Positions 21,258 through 28,791 of a stretch of 34,609 bases of DNA are shown piece by piece. Source of the DNA: a virus; the IMG/VR virus record IMGVR_UViG_3300020470_000091, positions 1 through 34,609 of that record; one strand, given 5' to 3'. Under the pieces are notes generated by a model. It was given only the letters and a program-made list of their open reading frames with translations. It did not search any database and was not told the origin of the DNA. Made by a program: the position numbers and the translations under genes. Every line of letters begins with the position of its first letter. Position 1 is the first letter of the stretch.

Positions 21258-21276
21258 ATCTCTACTCCAAAATGGT

Positions 21277-21387
21277 GAGAATTGCATGTCGATTGATGAT
21301 AGGGAAGGAGAGAGTTAAACCCATCTGTCAACCAGCACCTTTAGGAAATAATCCAATTTACATCTGCCATGTTGACATGCAATTCTC
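21277..21387 (-). repeat. Perfect 14-bp inverted repeat closing an 83-nt structured region
   Basis: GAGAATTGCATGTC at 21277-21290 is exactly reverse-complementary to GACATGCAATTCTC at 21374-21387. Read as minus-strand RNA, the interior can also fold: GGTTGA pairs with TCAATC (6 bp) directly stacked on the outer stem, enclosing GATGGG with CCC(T)ATC, and ACAT pairs with ATGT on the 5' side. It lies between two small genes in an operon with no ORF across it. A structured RNA, processing element or regulatory switch is possible. Strand is assigned from the flanking genes. Confidence 0.65.
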
Positions 21388-21394
21388 GTAACTG

Positions 21395-21595
21395 TTAATA
21401 TTTCATATTGTCTTCTGCACAATAGTTGTACTTCATATCGAAAGCAGTCTTGAACTCTTCATAAGTTTCAGCTTTACTTCCATAAATTTCTTGAACTTCT
21501 TCAAAACATGGATGTGAATCATCACAAAGATATCCCATATTGTTAATCTCTTTGATTCGTACATCCTTCCATTCTTGTGTTTTAAATCCTGCCAT
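21395..21595 (-). CDS. Hypothetical protein (66 aa)
   Basis: MAGFKTQEWKDVRIKEINNM, then GYLCDDSHPCFEEVQEIYGS and AETYEEFKTAFDMKYNYCAE. Helical, acidic, with three Cys but no CxxC. A AGGAGAG-type Shine-Dalgarno precedes it. No family recognised. Its stop lies 8 nt before the inverted-repeat element. Confidence 0.65.
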   Translation of the reverse strand: MAGFKTQEWKDVRIKEINNMGYLCDDSHPCFEEVQEIYGSKAETYEEFKTAFDMKYNYCAEDNMKY

Positions 21596-21605
21596 TACAC
21601 TCTCC

Positions 21606-22091
21606 TTATGCTGCTAAATTGTCCCTATACTCACAGGCAGTTTTATTATCTACCCATTGTCCATTGTCAAGTTCATACTCAGACTTATATGAACCATCTT
21701 CCCTACCACCTTCTAGGGTAGGAATCCAAAATTCTCTTTGCCTAATGATACCACGAACATGATCCATCATTAAAGGACTTCCAAGTTTCTTACATTGCCA
21801 ACCACGACCAATTGCAAAGTTCTCTTCAAAGATAACAGGTGCTTCCCATTCTTCACAAACTACTTTGTCGTCTTCGACAACATCTATATCGATGATGTAC
21901 TCTTTAGACATAACATCATCGTACTCGATTAATTTCTTAATCTCAGGCACGATACGAATTCGTGCATCACGAGGATCAACATCTTCAACCACATAAGTGG
22001 AACCACCTTTAGGTTTCCAGTAATCATTACCCTCGCCAGGATTATCACAATTATAATTCTCTAGATATTGGGTTTGTATTACTAATTTCAT
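21606..22091 (-). CDS. Hypothetical phage protein (161 aa)
   Basis: MKLVIQTQYLENYNCDNPGE, then GSTYVVEDVDPRDARIRIVP, EYIIDIDVVEDDKVVCEEWE and RGWQCKKLGSPLMMDHVRGI. A beta-rich N-terminal half and a mixed C-terminal half. Similar early proteins beginning with 'KLVIQTQYLENYG' are common in marine phages and occasionally bacteria; none has an assigned role that I know. It is the first gene after a class A promoter and has a GAGAGGAC Shine-Dalgarno. Confidence 0.72.
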   Translation of the reverse strand: MKLVIQTQYLENYNCDNPGEGNDYWKPKGGSTYVVEDVDPRDARIRIVPEIKKLIEYDDVMSKEYIIDIDVVEDDKVVCEEWEAPVIFEENFAIGRGWQCKKLGSPLMMDHVRGIIRQREFWIPTLEGGREDGSYKSEYELDNGQWVDNKTACEYRDNLAA

Positions 22092-22127
22092 ATGTCCTCT
22101 CTTTTTAAGTTATTTCTCTATGTTTCC

Positions 22128-22157
22128 ATTATACGAAAAAATGTACCCTAGTGTCAA
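22128..22157 (-). promoter_or_regulatory. Class A promoter with GGGTACAT spacer element
   Basis: Perfect TTGACA and TATAAT with an 18-nt spacer; GGGTACAT at 22141-22148, three nt after the -35. It probably drives the leftward operon of small proteins down to the endolysin. Confidence 0.85.
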
Positions 22158-22489
22158 ATGTTCTCTGCTAAGAGTTCTTCCAAATCCCACTCTGCTTCAT
22201 CTTTATCGTTATCAACAGACCTTTTTAAATCCTCAAATGGTTCAACCAAGTCGTAAATTGCAGACTCTAATTTGTTTACACATTCACGAACTTCTTTGAT
22301 TTTCCACTCTAAATCGTCTTTATCGATACCATACTCTTCTGCATAAGACTCAACTTTTAAGTAAATATCAGAAGGTACATCGTTGTACTTAATCTCTTTA
22401 GTCTTTGCATTGACTAAACCAATAGCAGAATCAAGGTTATCAGATTTCTCTTCTAATGCCTTGATTTTCTTTTCTAACTCAATTTTCAT
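22154..22489 (-). CDS. Coiled-coil acidic protein (111 aa)
   Basis: MKIELEKKIKALEEKSDNLD begins a coiled coil; the middle holds VPSDIYLKVESYAEEYGIDK and the C-terminus a second acidic helix (DNDKDEAEWDLEELLAENI). It overlaps the end of the upstream gene by 11 nt and has an AAGGAG Shine-Dalgarno inside that gene. Its 3' end overlaps the -35 of the next promoter. Function unknown. Confidence 0.65.
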   Translation of the reverse strand: MKIELEKKIKALEEKSDNLDSAIGLVNAKTKEIKYNDVPSDIYLKVESYAEEYGIDKDDLEWKIKEVRECVNKLESAIYDLVEPFEDLKRSVDNDKDEAEWDLEELLAENI

Positions 22490-22799
22490 TTAAAACTCCT
22501 TTTTTTATTTCAATTCCTTTTTTAATCCAATCGATTATTGAAGGTTTTAATGCAAATGCATTGAAACTACCAACACATTCAATGTTAAGAATTCGACCAT
22601 CGAATCCTAGTTTGTAGTATTTGTTACCATCAATCATGTCATAACCATTGACACCACTTAACCAATATTTACCATATTGACCTCTAACTGGGACAAGGTT
22701 CATTCCAGCATATTCTTTTAAAAATCCAATAAAATTCTCAATTGGAAGTGCATCCATCCCCTTTGGGACTATTCGTATATTTTCGTTTCCTAATTTCAT
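22479..22799 (-). CDS. Hypothetical early protein (106 aa)
   Basis: MKLGNENIRIVPKGMDALPI, then ENFIGFLKEYAGMNLVPVRG, QYGKYWLSGVNGYDMIDGNK and IDWIKKGIEIKKG. A small alpha/beta protein with a Gly/Tyr-rich central part. It has AAGGAG before the ATG and lies 20 nt after a class A -10 box, so early expression is likely. No family recognised. Confidence 0.68.
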   Translation of the reverse strand: MKLGNENIRIVPKGMDALPIENFIGFLKEYAGMNLVPVRGQYGKYWLSGVNGYDMIDGNKYYKLGFDGRILNIECVGSFNAFALKPSIIDWIKKGIEIKKGVLNEN

Positions 22800-22819
22800 A
22801 ATTCTCCTTATTTAACAAT

Positions 22820-22849
22820 AGTATATCAAAAAATGTACCCCTGTGTCAA
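22820..22849 (-). promoter_or_regulatory. Class A promoter, leftward member of a divergent pair
   Basis: TTGACA, 18-nt spacer, TATACT, with GGGTACAT at 22833-22840 three nt after the -35. Its -35 is separated by 2 nt from the -35 of the rightward promoter. Confidence 0.78.
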
Positions 22850-22851
22850 GT

Positions 22852-22881
22852 TTGACCTATGGGTACATATAATGATATCAT
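22852..22881 (+). promoter_or_regulatory. Class A promoter, rightward member of a divergent pair
   Basis: TTGACC, 18-nt spacer, TATCAT, with GGGTACAT at 22861-22868, again three nt after the -35. It drives the SprT-like gene. The weaker -10 suggests lower or assisted activity. Confidence 0.65.
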
Positions 22882-22917
22882 CTGTTTTTCGTACCTAAAT
22901 ACAGATAGGAGACTGCT

Positions 22918-23289
22918 ATGATTGGTGTGAATATAGGTGGCCCAAGAGGTGGGAAAGTCCGAGAAGAACAGAAAATCTGGGATTTTGTCAATGAATGTAT
23001 AGATATTTTGGGTCTAGAAAAGTATGATTTTGGGTTAGAAATTATCGTTTCTAATCAATTTGAGGAAGGTTTCTCAGATGCTGTAGGTGCTTGTTATGGT
23101 GATACCGAAGAAATTGTCGTGGAACTTGCACGAAAAGATTGGGATGGTCAAAAGACTGAAATACTAAAAACTTTAGCTCATGAAATGATACATGTTCGTC
23201 AATGTGCTAAAGGTGAATATATGTATGAGAATCCCGCAAGGAAACATGAAGGATTTCTATTCGATCTCGTTATGGAAAGACTTATGTAA
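22918..23289 (+). CDS. SprT-like zinc metalloprotease
   Basis: A 123-residue protein with the SprT-type active site LKTLAHEMIHVRQ (H88, E89, H92) and the upstream GFSDAVGACYGDTEEIVVEL strand typical of these minimal proteases. A third zinc ligand may be His in ARKHEGFLF (about residue 110). SprT/Spartan relatives cleave DNA-crosslinked proteins; the phage role is unproven. It is the only plus-strand gene among the early genes, has AGGAG before the ATG and its own class A promoter. Its 3' end overlaps the convergent nuclease gene by 33 bp, and an intrinsic terminator follows. Confidence 0.82.
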   Translation: MIGVNIGGPRGGKVREEQKIWDFVNECIDILGLEKYDFGLEIIVSNQFEEGFSDAVGACYGDTEEIVVELARKDWDGQKTEILKTLAHEMIHVRQCAKGEYMYENPARKHEGFLFDLVMERLM

Positions 23290-23607
23290 TTTGAAGAAGT
23301 ATTCTGCATCTAATAGGACTAATGGTTTAGTCCTATTTTTCTTTAAGACTACCAAAGGTTCGTAGTTTCCAGAGTTCTCACTTGCTTGGTCATATGCTGA
23401 CCAGAGATTAACTTTCTCTTGGTTCTTACATTCAATTGAATATGGGAACTTCTCTCGTGCAGCTCTTGCCATGATGACATCCTCACCACCAGCACCCATT
23501 GAAGTAGACTTGATGTCTTCTGGATGAATATCCAATTCTTCTATGAGTCTCTCACGAGTCCACTTTTGTAGATTCCTACCTTTTGCTTTTGCACTTTGTG
23601 GTTTCAT
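23257..23607 (-). CDS. PD-(D/E)XK / VRR-NUC-like nuclease
   Basis: 116 residues: a basic N-terminus (KPQSAKAKGRNLQKWTRERL), then SMGAGGEDVIMARAAREKFP with E42/D43, SIECKNQEKVNLWSAYDQAS with E59 and K61, and VVLKKNRTKPLVLLDAEYFF. The order G-x-D, (x)ECK and the following helix is that of small restriction-like nucleases such as VRR-NUC or Holliday junction resolvases. Substrate is unknown; a role in branched DNA resolution or host DNA breakdown is likely. The SprT terminator hairpin is inside this gene. It overlaps the 39-residue ORF upstream by 32 nt. Confidence 0.75.
   Translation of the reverse strand: MKPQSAKAKGRNLQKWTRERLIEELDIHPEDIKSTSMGAGGEDVIMARAAREKFPYSIECKNQEKVNLWSAYDQASENSGNYEPLVVLKKNRTKPLVLLDAEYFFKLHKSFHNEIE
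23312..23340 (+). terminator. Rho-independent terminator for the SprT-like gene
   Basis: Stem AATAGGACTAA (23312-23322) and TTAGTCCTATT (23327-23337), loop TGGT, followed by a T-rich run to 23344. It is 22 nt after the SprT stop and lies entirely within the convergent nuclease gene, whose coding must accommodate it. Confidence 0.82.
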
Positions 23608-23695
23608 TCAAACCTTTCTCATAACCATCTTTCCATATGAAGTATACCATAGGTATTAATACTAACATATGAAACATTAAAACTTCAATACTCAT
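23576..23695 (-). CDS. Small membrane protein (39 aa)
   Basis: MSIEVLMFHMLVLIPMVYFI is a single membrane helix, followed by WKDGYEKGLNETTKCKSKR. The ATG overlaps the stop of the upstream gene (ATGA), and the 3' end overlaps the nuclease by 32 nt. Helix plus W-K-x-G-x-x-x-G tail is a pattern seen in other small phage proteins. Confidence 0.55.
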   Translation of the reverse strand: MSIEVLMFHMLVLIPMVYFIWKDGYEKGLNETTKCKSKR

Positions 23696-23955
23696 AATCC
23701 CATTCCTATTTGAGTTCCATCAATCACTGACCATGAAATTATAGATGAAACTTCTATATCTTCCCATTTTTGAACATCTTGTCTCCAGACAATGATTTTA
23801 TCTCCATCTGGATTTTGTTTTATATTAAAATGGTTAGGGATTCTATCTTCCCTTAAAGTGCATGGTGCAGTTATATTTCTTTCAGAAACTAAACTTCTGA
23901 AATCAATCTTCACCTCTGCAACTTTTAAAGTTTCTAATAATTTATTCACTATCAT
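23692..23955 (-). CDS. Hypothetical protein (87 aa)
   Basis: Start set at ATG 23955 (MIVNKLLETLKVAEVKIDFR), overlapping the zinc-ribbon gene by 14 nt; the longer frame would overlap it by 83 nt. Continues SLVSERNITAPCTLREDRIP, NHFNIKQNPDGDKIIVWRQD. A small beta-rich protein with no recognised family. Confidence 0.6.
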   Translation of the reverse strand: MIVNKLLETLKVAEVKIDFRSLVSERNITAPCTLREDRIPNHFNIKQNPDGDKIIVWRQDVQKWEDIEVSSIISWSVIDGTQIGMGL

Positions 23956-24139
23956 CAAATTCTTCCATTTGTTCAAGCAATTCTTCTTGGAATTCCTCTT
24001 CTCTATCATCCAATTGTTCACCACAAAATGGGCAAAATTGGATAGGTAGTTCTTGGTTCCACTCTGTTTCTATATTTGCAACTCCATCGCAACTATAACA
24101 GTGAATTTCTTCTACTCTCTCAACTTCTGGTTCGTTCAT
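23942..24139 (-). CDS. Zinc-ribbon protein with acidic tail (65 aa)
   Basis: Two CxxC pairs, CYSCDG (C14, C17) and CPFCGE (C36, C39), form a zinc ribbon; the rest (DDREEEFQEELLEQMEEFDD) is strongly acidic. The start overlaps the glutaredoxin stop (ATGA). A transcription or nucleotide-metabolism adaptor is conceivable. No specific family assigned. Confidence 0.75.
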   Translation of the reverse strand: MNEPEVERVEEIHCYSCDGVANIETEWNQELPIQFCPFCGEQLDDREEEFQEELLEQMEEFDDSE

Positions 24140-24390
24140 TCGTTATCCTTAAGCATGTTTCCTAAATGTTGTTGTAGTTCTTGGAATCCACCAACATATG
24201 TTGTGGTTCCATCTATCACAAATTGAATTTGTGGAAAAGTCCTTGCAGTTGGAAATTTCTCTAGAAGTTCTTCTTTAGTGAAGTCTTCATTTAACATGAA
24301 ATACTTATATTCCAGTTTTCTCATTTCACATAGCATTTTTGCCTTATCACAATAAGGACACATAGGTTTCCCATAAATCTCAACTATCAT
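24136..24390 (-). CDS. grx: Glutaredoxin
   Basis: 84 residues with the redox motif CPYC at residues 11-14 (MCPYCDKAKMLCEMRKLEYK), the cis-Pro region TARTFPQIQFV and the GG of YVGGFQEL. This is the standard glutaredoxin fold and length. It reduces ribonucleotide reductase at its C-terminal Cys pair. The gene overlaps nrdB by 4 nt, fitting that role. T4 supplies the equivalent function with NrdC. Confidence 0.9.
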   Translation of the reverse strand: MIVEIYGKPMCPYCDKAKMLCEMRKLEYKYFMLNEDFTKEELLEKFPTARTFPQIQFVIDGTTTYVGGFQELQQHLGNMLKDNE

Positions 24391-25484
24391 AACTTAAATC
24401 CTTTAAATGTATCGTCTTCTATATCTTGTTTAATTCCACCAATAACATATGACTCAATCTCTGTCTCTTGTGGTGCATTCTGTTGTCCTTTAGATGATAA
24501 CCAGTGTTGAGTCCAAGGCAATGGATTTGTCCGACTGGATATATCATATATAGGTTTTAATCCAATTGCACGAAGTCTTTTATTGACTGTATAATCTACA
24601 TACTGACTCAATAATTCTACAGAAAGTCCTATCATACTACCATGTGTAAACAGATATTCTGCCCATTCTTTCTCTTGATGTGCAGCCTCTTCATACATTC
24701 TATACACTTCATCTTCACTTTCTTTCATAACCTTCAACATAAGTGCATTCTTTTCTTGGTTCTGGAATGCTTTAATAATATGTTGAGTTATTGCAAGGTG
24801 AACTGCCTCGTCTCTTGCAATCAGACTGATAATCTTTGCCGAACCTTCCATAAGTTTCAATTCTCCGAAACCAAAAGTACATGCAAATGACACAAAGAAT
24901 CTTAAACCTTCCAGTATGTTGATACTTATTAATGCAAGATATAGTTTCTTGTAAAGTTCTTTCTCATCAGTTTTATATCCCAGTTTCCATCTATTTGCGT
25001 AATCAATAAAATCATCATAAGTCTTAGTAACTGATTCTGCCCTTGCAATGATATGTTCGTTATCAATAATGGTATCAAATTCTTTTGTTGGGTCTGAATA
25101 GATGTTCTTCATCATATAGGTATATGACCTACTATGGATTGATTCCATGAAGTCCCATGCAATGATACATGATTCTAATTCTGGAATAGTACAAAATGGA
25201 AGTAGTGCAAGTGCAGGCCCTCTTCCTTGTACTGAGTCTAATAATGTTTGATACTTTAAATTACTAGTAAAGATATGTTTATGTGCTTTACTTAATTCGT
25301 TGTAATCATTTCTGTCCTTCTGGAGAGAAACTTCTTCTGGTCTCCAGAAGTAACCCAATTGTCTTTGTGTTAACTTGTCGAATATGGGATATTTAAAATC
25401 ATCATATCGTTGGGTATTAAGTTCCTCTCCGAAGAACATTTTATTCTTTAGAAAGTTGACTTTGTTTTTGTTAAATATACTCAT
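24387..25484 (-). CDS. nrdB: Ribonucleotide reductase class Ia small subunit
   Basis: 365 residues with the class Ia pattern: YQTLLDSVQGRGPALALLPF, CIIAWDFMESIHSRSYTYMM (iron ligands E and H, and the radical-bearing Tyr corresponding to E. coli Y122), DNEHIIARAESVTKTYDDF, and the second E-x-x-H in SLIARDEAVHLAITQH. The subunit houses the diiron-tyrosyl radical cofactor. It overlaps the oxygenase gene by 4 nt at its start and glutaredoxin at its end. No intron or homing endonuclease interrupts it, unlike T4 nrdB. Confidence 0.95.
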   Translation of the reverse strand: MSIFNKNKVNFLKNKMFFGEELNTQRYDDFKYPIFDKLTQRQLGYFWRPEEVSLQKDRNDYNELSKAHKHIFTSNLKYQTLLDSVQGRGPALALLPFCTIPELESCIIAWDFMESIHSRSYTYMMKNIYSDPTKEFDTIIDNEHIIARAESVTKTYDDFIDYANRWKLGYKTDEKELYKKLYLALISINILEGLRFFVSFACTFGFGELKLMEGSAKIISLIARDEAVHLAITQHIIKAFQNQEKNALMLKVMKESEDEVYRMYEEAAHQEKEWAEYLFTHGSMIGLSVELLSQYVDYTVNKRLRAIGLKPIYDISSRTNPLPWTQHWLSSKGQQNAPQETEIESYVIGGIKQDIEDDTFKGFKL

Positions 25485-26506
25485 TCTTCGTATTTCTCGA
25501 ATCCTTTACCACATGCTTTACCAGTTGCTGGGTCTGTTATACTAACATTTGCATAATACTTGTAGTTATTTTGGTTTTGTAAAAATTTACTTGCTTCTCC
25601 CCTTTTATACATATCTACTGAACCACTACCATGATAGATTGATGGTCTTGAGTCATACATCAATTCTGGAAAGTCTCTATACATTGGGCCATCTTCATGC
25701 AAGTAATGTAAAAAGATTTGTCTTGCAGAATTACCTACTAATCTTTCTCTCCAGTGAATCACATTACTACCTTGATAGAATAGTGCATCACCAGGCCATA
25801 AATCAACTGGAACTGCTTTCTTATGTCTTGACCTAAATGGTTTACCCATTGATAAATCCCATGCAGTCTTACCAGTTAATCCAGTAAAGTTGTGGTCTCC
25901 TCTTGCCCATATTCTCCAAGGCTTACCATCATCTGTATCAAATGATACTGGAAGTGTTGCACTGAATTCACATGATGGTCTATCAGAATGTGATAGTAGT
26001 CTAGCATGTCTTTCATATGTTCTACCATATGAATAAGTTGGTTTTAATCTAAGACCAAATAGTTTCTCTACTTTCTCCTTATACATTAGAAGAAGTGTTT
26101 CACCATAGTTTGGAAATGGCATTCCTTTACTTACCCAGTTATCTAAGAATGCACCTTTATCATCGTAATTCTCTTGAATGATATTTTCTTCTCTGTAATA
26201 TTGTTTTCTCTGTTCTTGGAATTTGAACATGTGTAAACAAAATTCTATATGTGATTTATCAAAGAAGTTTCTTGCAATATAGAATCTATTCTTACCTATC
26301 AAATAACCTTCTTTAGTTATTTCTGGTACATCTGGGTTATCTATATTGTCTTGTGGATTAAATATCTCTAGTTGTCTTTTCTTATCTACTACATCAAACT
26401 GTTGTTGCTTGATGATTTGATCTTCCATCATTTCATGATGTTGTCTTTCTCTTTCTCTTTCTTCTAAACTTAAATATGAAAATTCTTCACTTTTTAAATT
26501 GTACAT
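25481..26506 (-). CDS. 2OG-Fe(II) oxygenase-like protein between nrdA and nrdB
   Basis: 341 residues. Residues 1-60 are charged helical; the catalytic beta core follows. Candidate iron ligands are H173 and D175 in LLSHSDRPSCEFSATLPV and H251 in GSNVIHWRERL, with R262 (SARQIFLHYL) as the likely 2-oxoglutarate anchor. WPGDALFYQG precedes the distal His, as in prolyl-hydroxylase-type enzymes. The H-x-D-R-P-S-C-E pattern is shared with oxygenase-like proteins of marine phages. Substrate unknown. It overlaps nrdA by 13 nt and nrdB by 4 nt, so it is co-translated with both subunits. Confidence 0.78.
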   Translation of the reverse strand: MYNLKSEEFSYLSLEERERERQHHEMMEDQIIKQQQFDVVDKKRQLEIFNPQDNIDNPDVPEITKEGYLIGKNRFYIARNFFDKSHIEFCLHMFKFQEQRKQYYREENIIQENYDDKGAFLDNWVSKGMPFPNYGETLLLMYKEKVEKLFGLRLKPTYSYGRTYERHARLLSHSDRPSCEFSATLPVSFDTDDGKPWRIWARGDHNFTGLTGKTAWDLSMGKPFRSRHKKAVPVDLWPGDALFYQGSNVIHWRERLVGNSARQIFLHYLHEDGPMYRDFPELMYDSRPSIYHGSGSVDMYKRGEASKFLQNQNNYKYYANVSITDPATGKACGKGFEKYEE

Positions 26507-28791
26507 GCCTCACAATCCTCATCATCTATTTCTTCACCTAATGGAAGTGGTTCTGATGGAACCTCAATAATATCTTCTGTTTTACTATCGTATGTATTTT
26601 GATAGTAAGATGTTTTCCACCCATACTTATATGTATTCAACATATCAGTTGCCATTACAGATATGGGTACTTCATTGTTCTCATAATTCTCTGGATTATA
26701 ACTCCAGTTACCACTGATAGATTGGTCAAAAAACTTTTGCATAACTGCAACAATTTTGATGTATCCATCATTGTCTTTCATATCCCACAATAGAGTATAA
26801 AAATTTTGTAGTCTTGTATATGAAGGAACTATTTGTTTCAATGGCCCTTTCTTACTCTTCTTGACTGATAAGAAATCTCTTGGTGGTTCAATACCATTTG
26901 TCTCATTTGATACCACTGATGAACTTTCAGATGGCATTTGTGCAGACAATGTACTGTGTCGTAACCCATGTTCCTTGATATCTTTTCTTAGTTTTTCCCA
27001 ATCAAAGTTCAGAACATTTGGAACTATCTCATCAACATCTTTCTTATAATGATCAATAGGAAGTTTACCTAAAGCATATTTAGTACGATCAAAATAATCA
27101 CATTTACCCTTCTCTTGTGCAAGTTGATTAGATGCTTTTAATAAATGGTATTGAAAACTTTCTGTTAAATCGTGAACTAATTTATGTGCTTCTGGGTCAT
27201 TGTACATTACTTTATGTTTTGCAAGGTAATGTGCAAGACCAATGTATCCTATACCTAAACTTCTTCTTGCAAGTGTAGATACTTCTGCAGCCTTGACTGG
27301 ATAGTTCTGGTAATCAATTAGATTATCCAAAGCCCTAACTGCAAGATCACATACTTCTTCCATGTCTTCAAGTTTTAAACTACCAACATTGATTGCAGAT
27401 AGAATACAAAGTGCAATCTCACCTTCACCATCTGGATGTTGAATAGGGTCTGTAGGTAATGTAATCTCTTGACATAGATTACTCATGTTAACTTTATCTT
27501 GGAATGAACTATGTGAATTTGAATGGTCTATATTCATGATATAGATTCTACCAGTTTCAGCTCTTTCTTTGAGTAAATCCATGAATAGAGTTCTTGCAGA
27601 TATTTTTGTCTTAGGTACTGAGTATGCTCTTTCATACTTCTCATAGAGTTCATCAAACTCTGGAGTACCAAATGCATCATACAATCCTTCTACATCATGT
27701 GGTGAGAATAGAGTAATCTCTTCATCGTTTAGAAATCTCTTATAGAATAGTTCACTAATCTGAATAGAGTAATCTAATTTTCTTACTCTGTTATCTTCTG
27801 TTCCTTTGTTATTTTTGAGAACAATAATGTCCTCAATTTCTTGGTGCCATATTGGAAAGTGGACAGTAGCACTCCCACCCCTAACTCCATTCTGAGTGCA
27901 ACAGCGGACTGTGCTCTCGAATTTCTTGAGAAAAGGGATAACACCAGTGTGCTGGACTTCTCCACCCCTAATTTTAGAATTAATACCACGAATTCTGCCA
28001 GCATTAATACCAATTCCAGCCCTCTGAGCAACATACCTACCAATAGCCATATCACTAGAAAAGATGCTTGGTAAAGTGTCATCACTGTCCACAAGGACGC
28101 ACGATGCAAACTGTCTAATGGGCGTTCGTATACCCGCCATAATTGGTGTTGGAATGTTGATTTTAAATTGCGAAATCGCATCATAATATTTTTTAACATA
28201 AGTTAACCTCGTCTCACTAGGGTAGTCCTTAAACAATACTGCACTGATTAACATATACATGTATTGTGGACTTTCATATAATTTTCCAGTAGACCTATCT
28301 TGAACAAGATACTTGTCTACTACTTGTCTCAAACCAGCATAAGAGAATAAGAAATCTCTTTTGTGATTCATATAACTGTTAAGAGTATCCCACTCTTTTT
28401 CAGTATAGTAATCTATCAATCTACTATCATAGACACCAATCTCTATGTTTCTTGCAACTATATCCTTAAGTTTTGGATAAATTTTACTGTCTTTCCATTT
28501 GGTGTTGAATACATCTTTCCTTATTGCAAATAACAATAACCTTGATGCAACATACTGATAGTTTGGTGTGTCCAGACTGATTAGGTCTGATGCTGATTTA
28601 ATTAGGGTTTGTTGAATCTCTTCTGTTGTGATTCCATCGTAGAATGATAAGTTTGCACTCATTTCCACCTGTGATGCAGATACACCATTAATACCTTTTG
28701 TCGCTGCATCCACCATCTTGTGGATTTTTTCTATCTTTAGTGGTTCTTTACTTCCATTCCTCTTTATGATACTGATTCCATTTGTTGTCAT
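26494..28791 (-). CDS. nrdA: Ribonucleotide reductase class Ia large subunit
   Basis: 765 residues. An N-terminal ATP-cone (ISIIKRNGSKEPLKIEKIHK) provides allosteric activity control. Catalytic Cys residues appear in RQFASCVLVDSDD and LCILSAINVGSL; the N-x-C-x-E active-site set is in NMSNLCQEITLP; the radical-transfer Tyr pair is in TSYYQNTYDSK; and the C-terminal Cys pair is DEDCEACTI, reducible by glutaredoxin. All key residues of class Ia enzymes are present. It starts directly after the primase stop (TAAATG). Reduces ribonucleotides for phage DNA synthesis. Confidence 0.96.
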   Translation of the reverse strand: MTTNGISIIKRNGSKEPLKIEKIHKMVDAATKGINGVSASQVEMSANLSFYDGITTEEIQQTLIKSASDLISLDTPNYQYVASRLLLFAIRKDVFNTKWKDSKIYPKLKDIVARNIEIGVYDSRLIDYYTEKEWDTLNSYMNHKRDFLFSYAGLRQVVDKYLVQDRSTGKLYESPQYMYMLISAVLFKDYPSETRLTYVKKYYDAISQFKINIPTPIMAGIRTPIRQFASCVLVDSDDTLPSIFSSDMAIGRYVAQRAGIGINAGRIRGINSKIRGGEVQHTGVIPFLKKFESTVRCCTQNGVRGGSATVHFPIWHQEIEDIIVLKNNKGTEDNRVRKLDYSIQISELFYKRFLNDEEITLFSPHDVEGLYDAFGTPEFDELYEKYERAYSVPKTKISARTLFMDLLKERAETGRIYIMNIDHSNSHSSFQDKVNMSNLCQEITLPTDPIQHPDGEGEIALCILSAINVGSLKLEDMEEVCDLAVRALDNLIDYQNYPVKAAEVSTLARRSLGIGYIGLAHYLAKHKVMYNDPEAHKLVHDLTESFQYHLLKASNQLAQEKGKCDYFDRTKYALGKLPIDHYKKDVDEIVPNVLNFDWEKLRKDIKEHGLRHSTLSAQMPSESSSVVSNETNGIEPPRDFLSVKKSKKGPLKQIVPSYTRLQNFYTLLWDMKDNDGYIKIVAVMQKFFDQSISGNWSYNPENYENNEVPISVMATDMLNTYKYGWKTSYYQNTYDSKTEDIIEVPSEPLPLGEEIDDEDCEACTI

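Noticed and set aside
27783-28199. 138-residue minus-strand frame inside nrdA
   Set aside because: Alternate-frame shadow of a strongly conserved nrdA region; no independent start signal.
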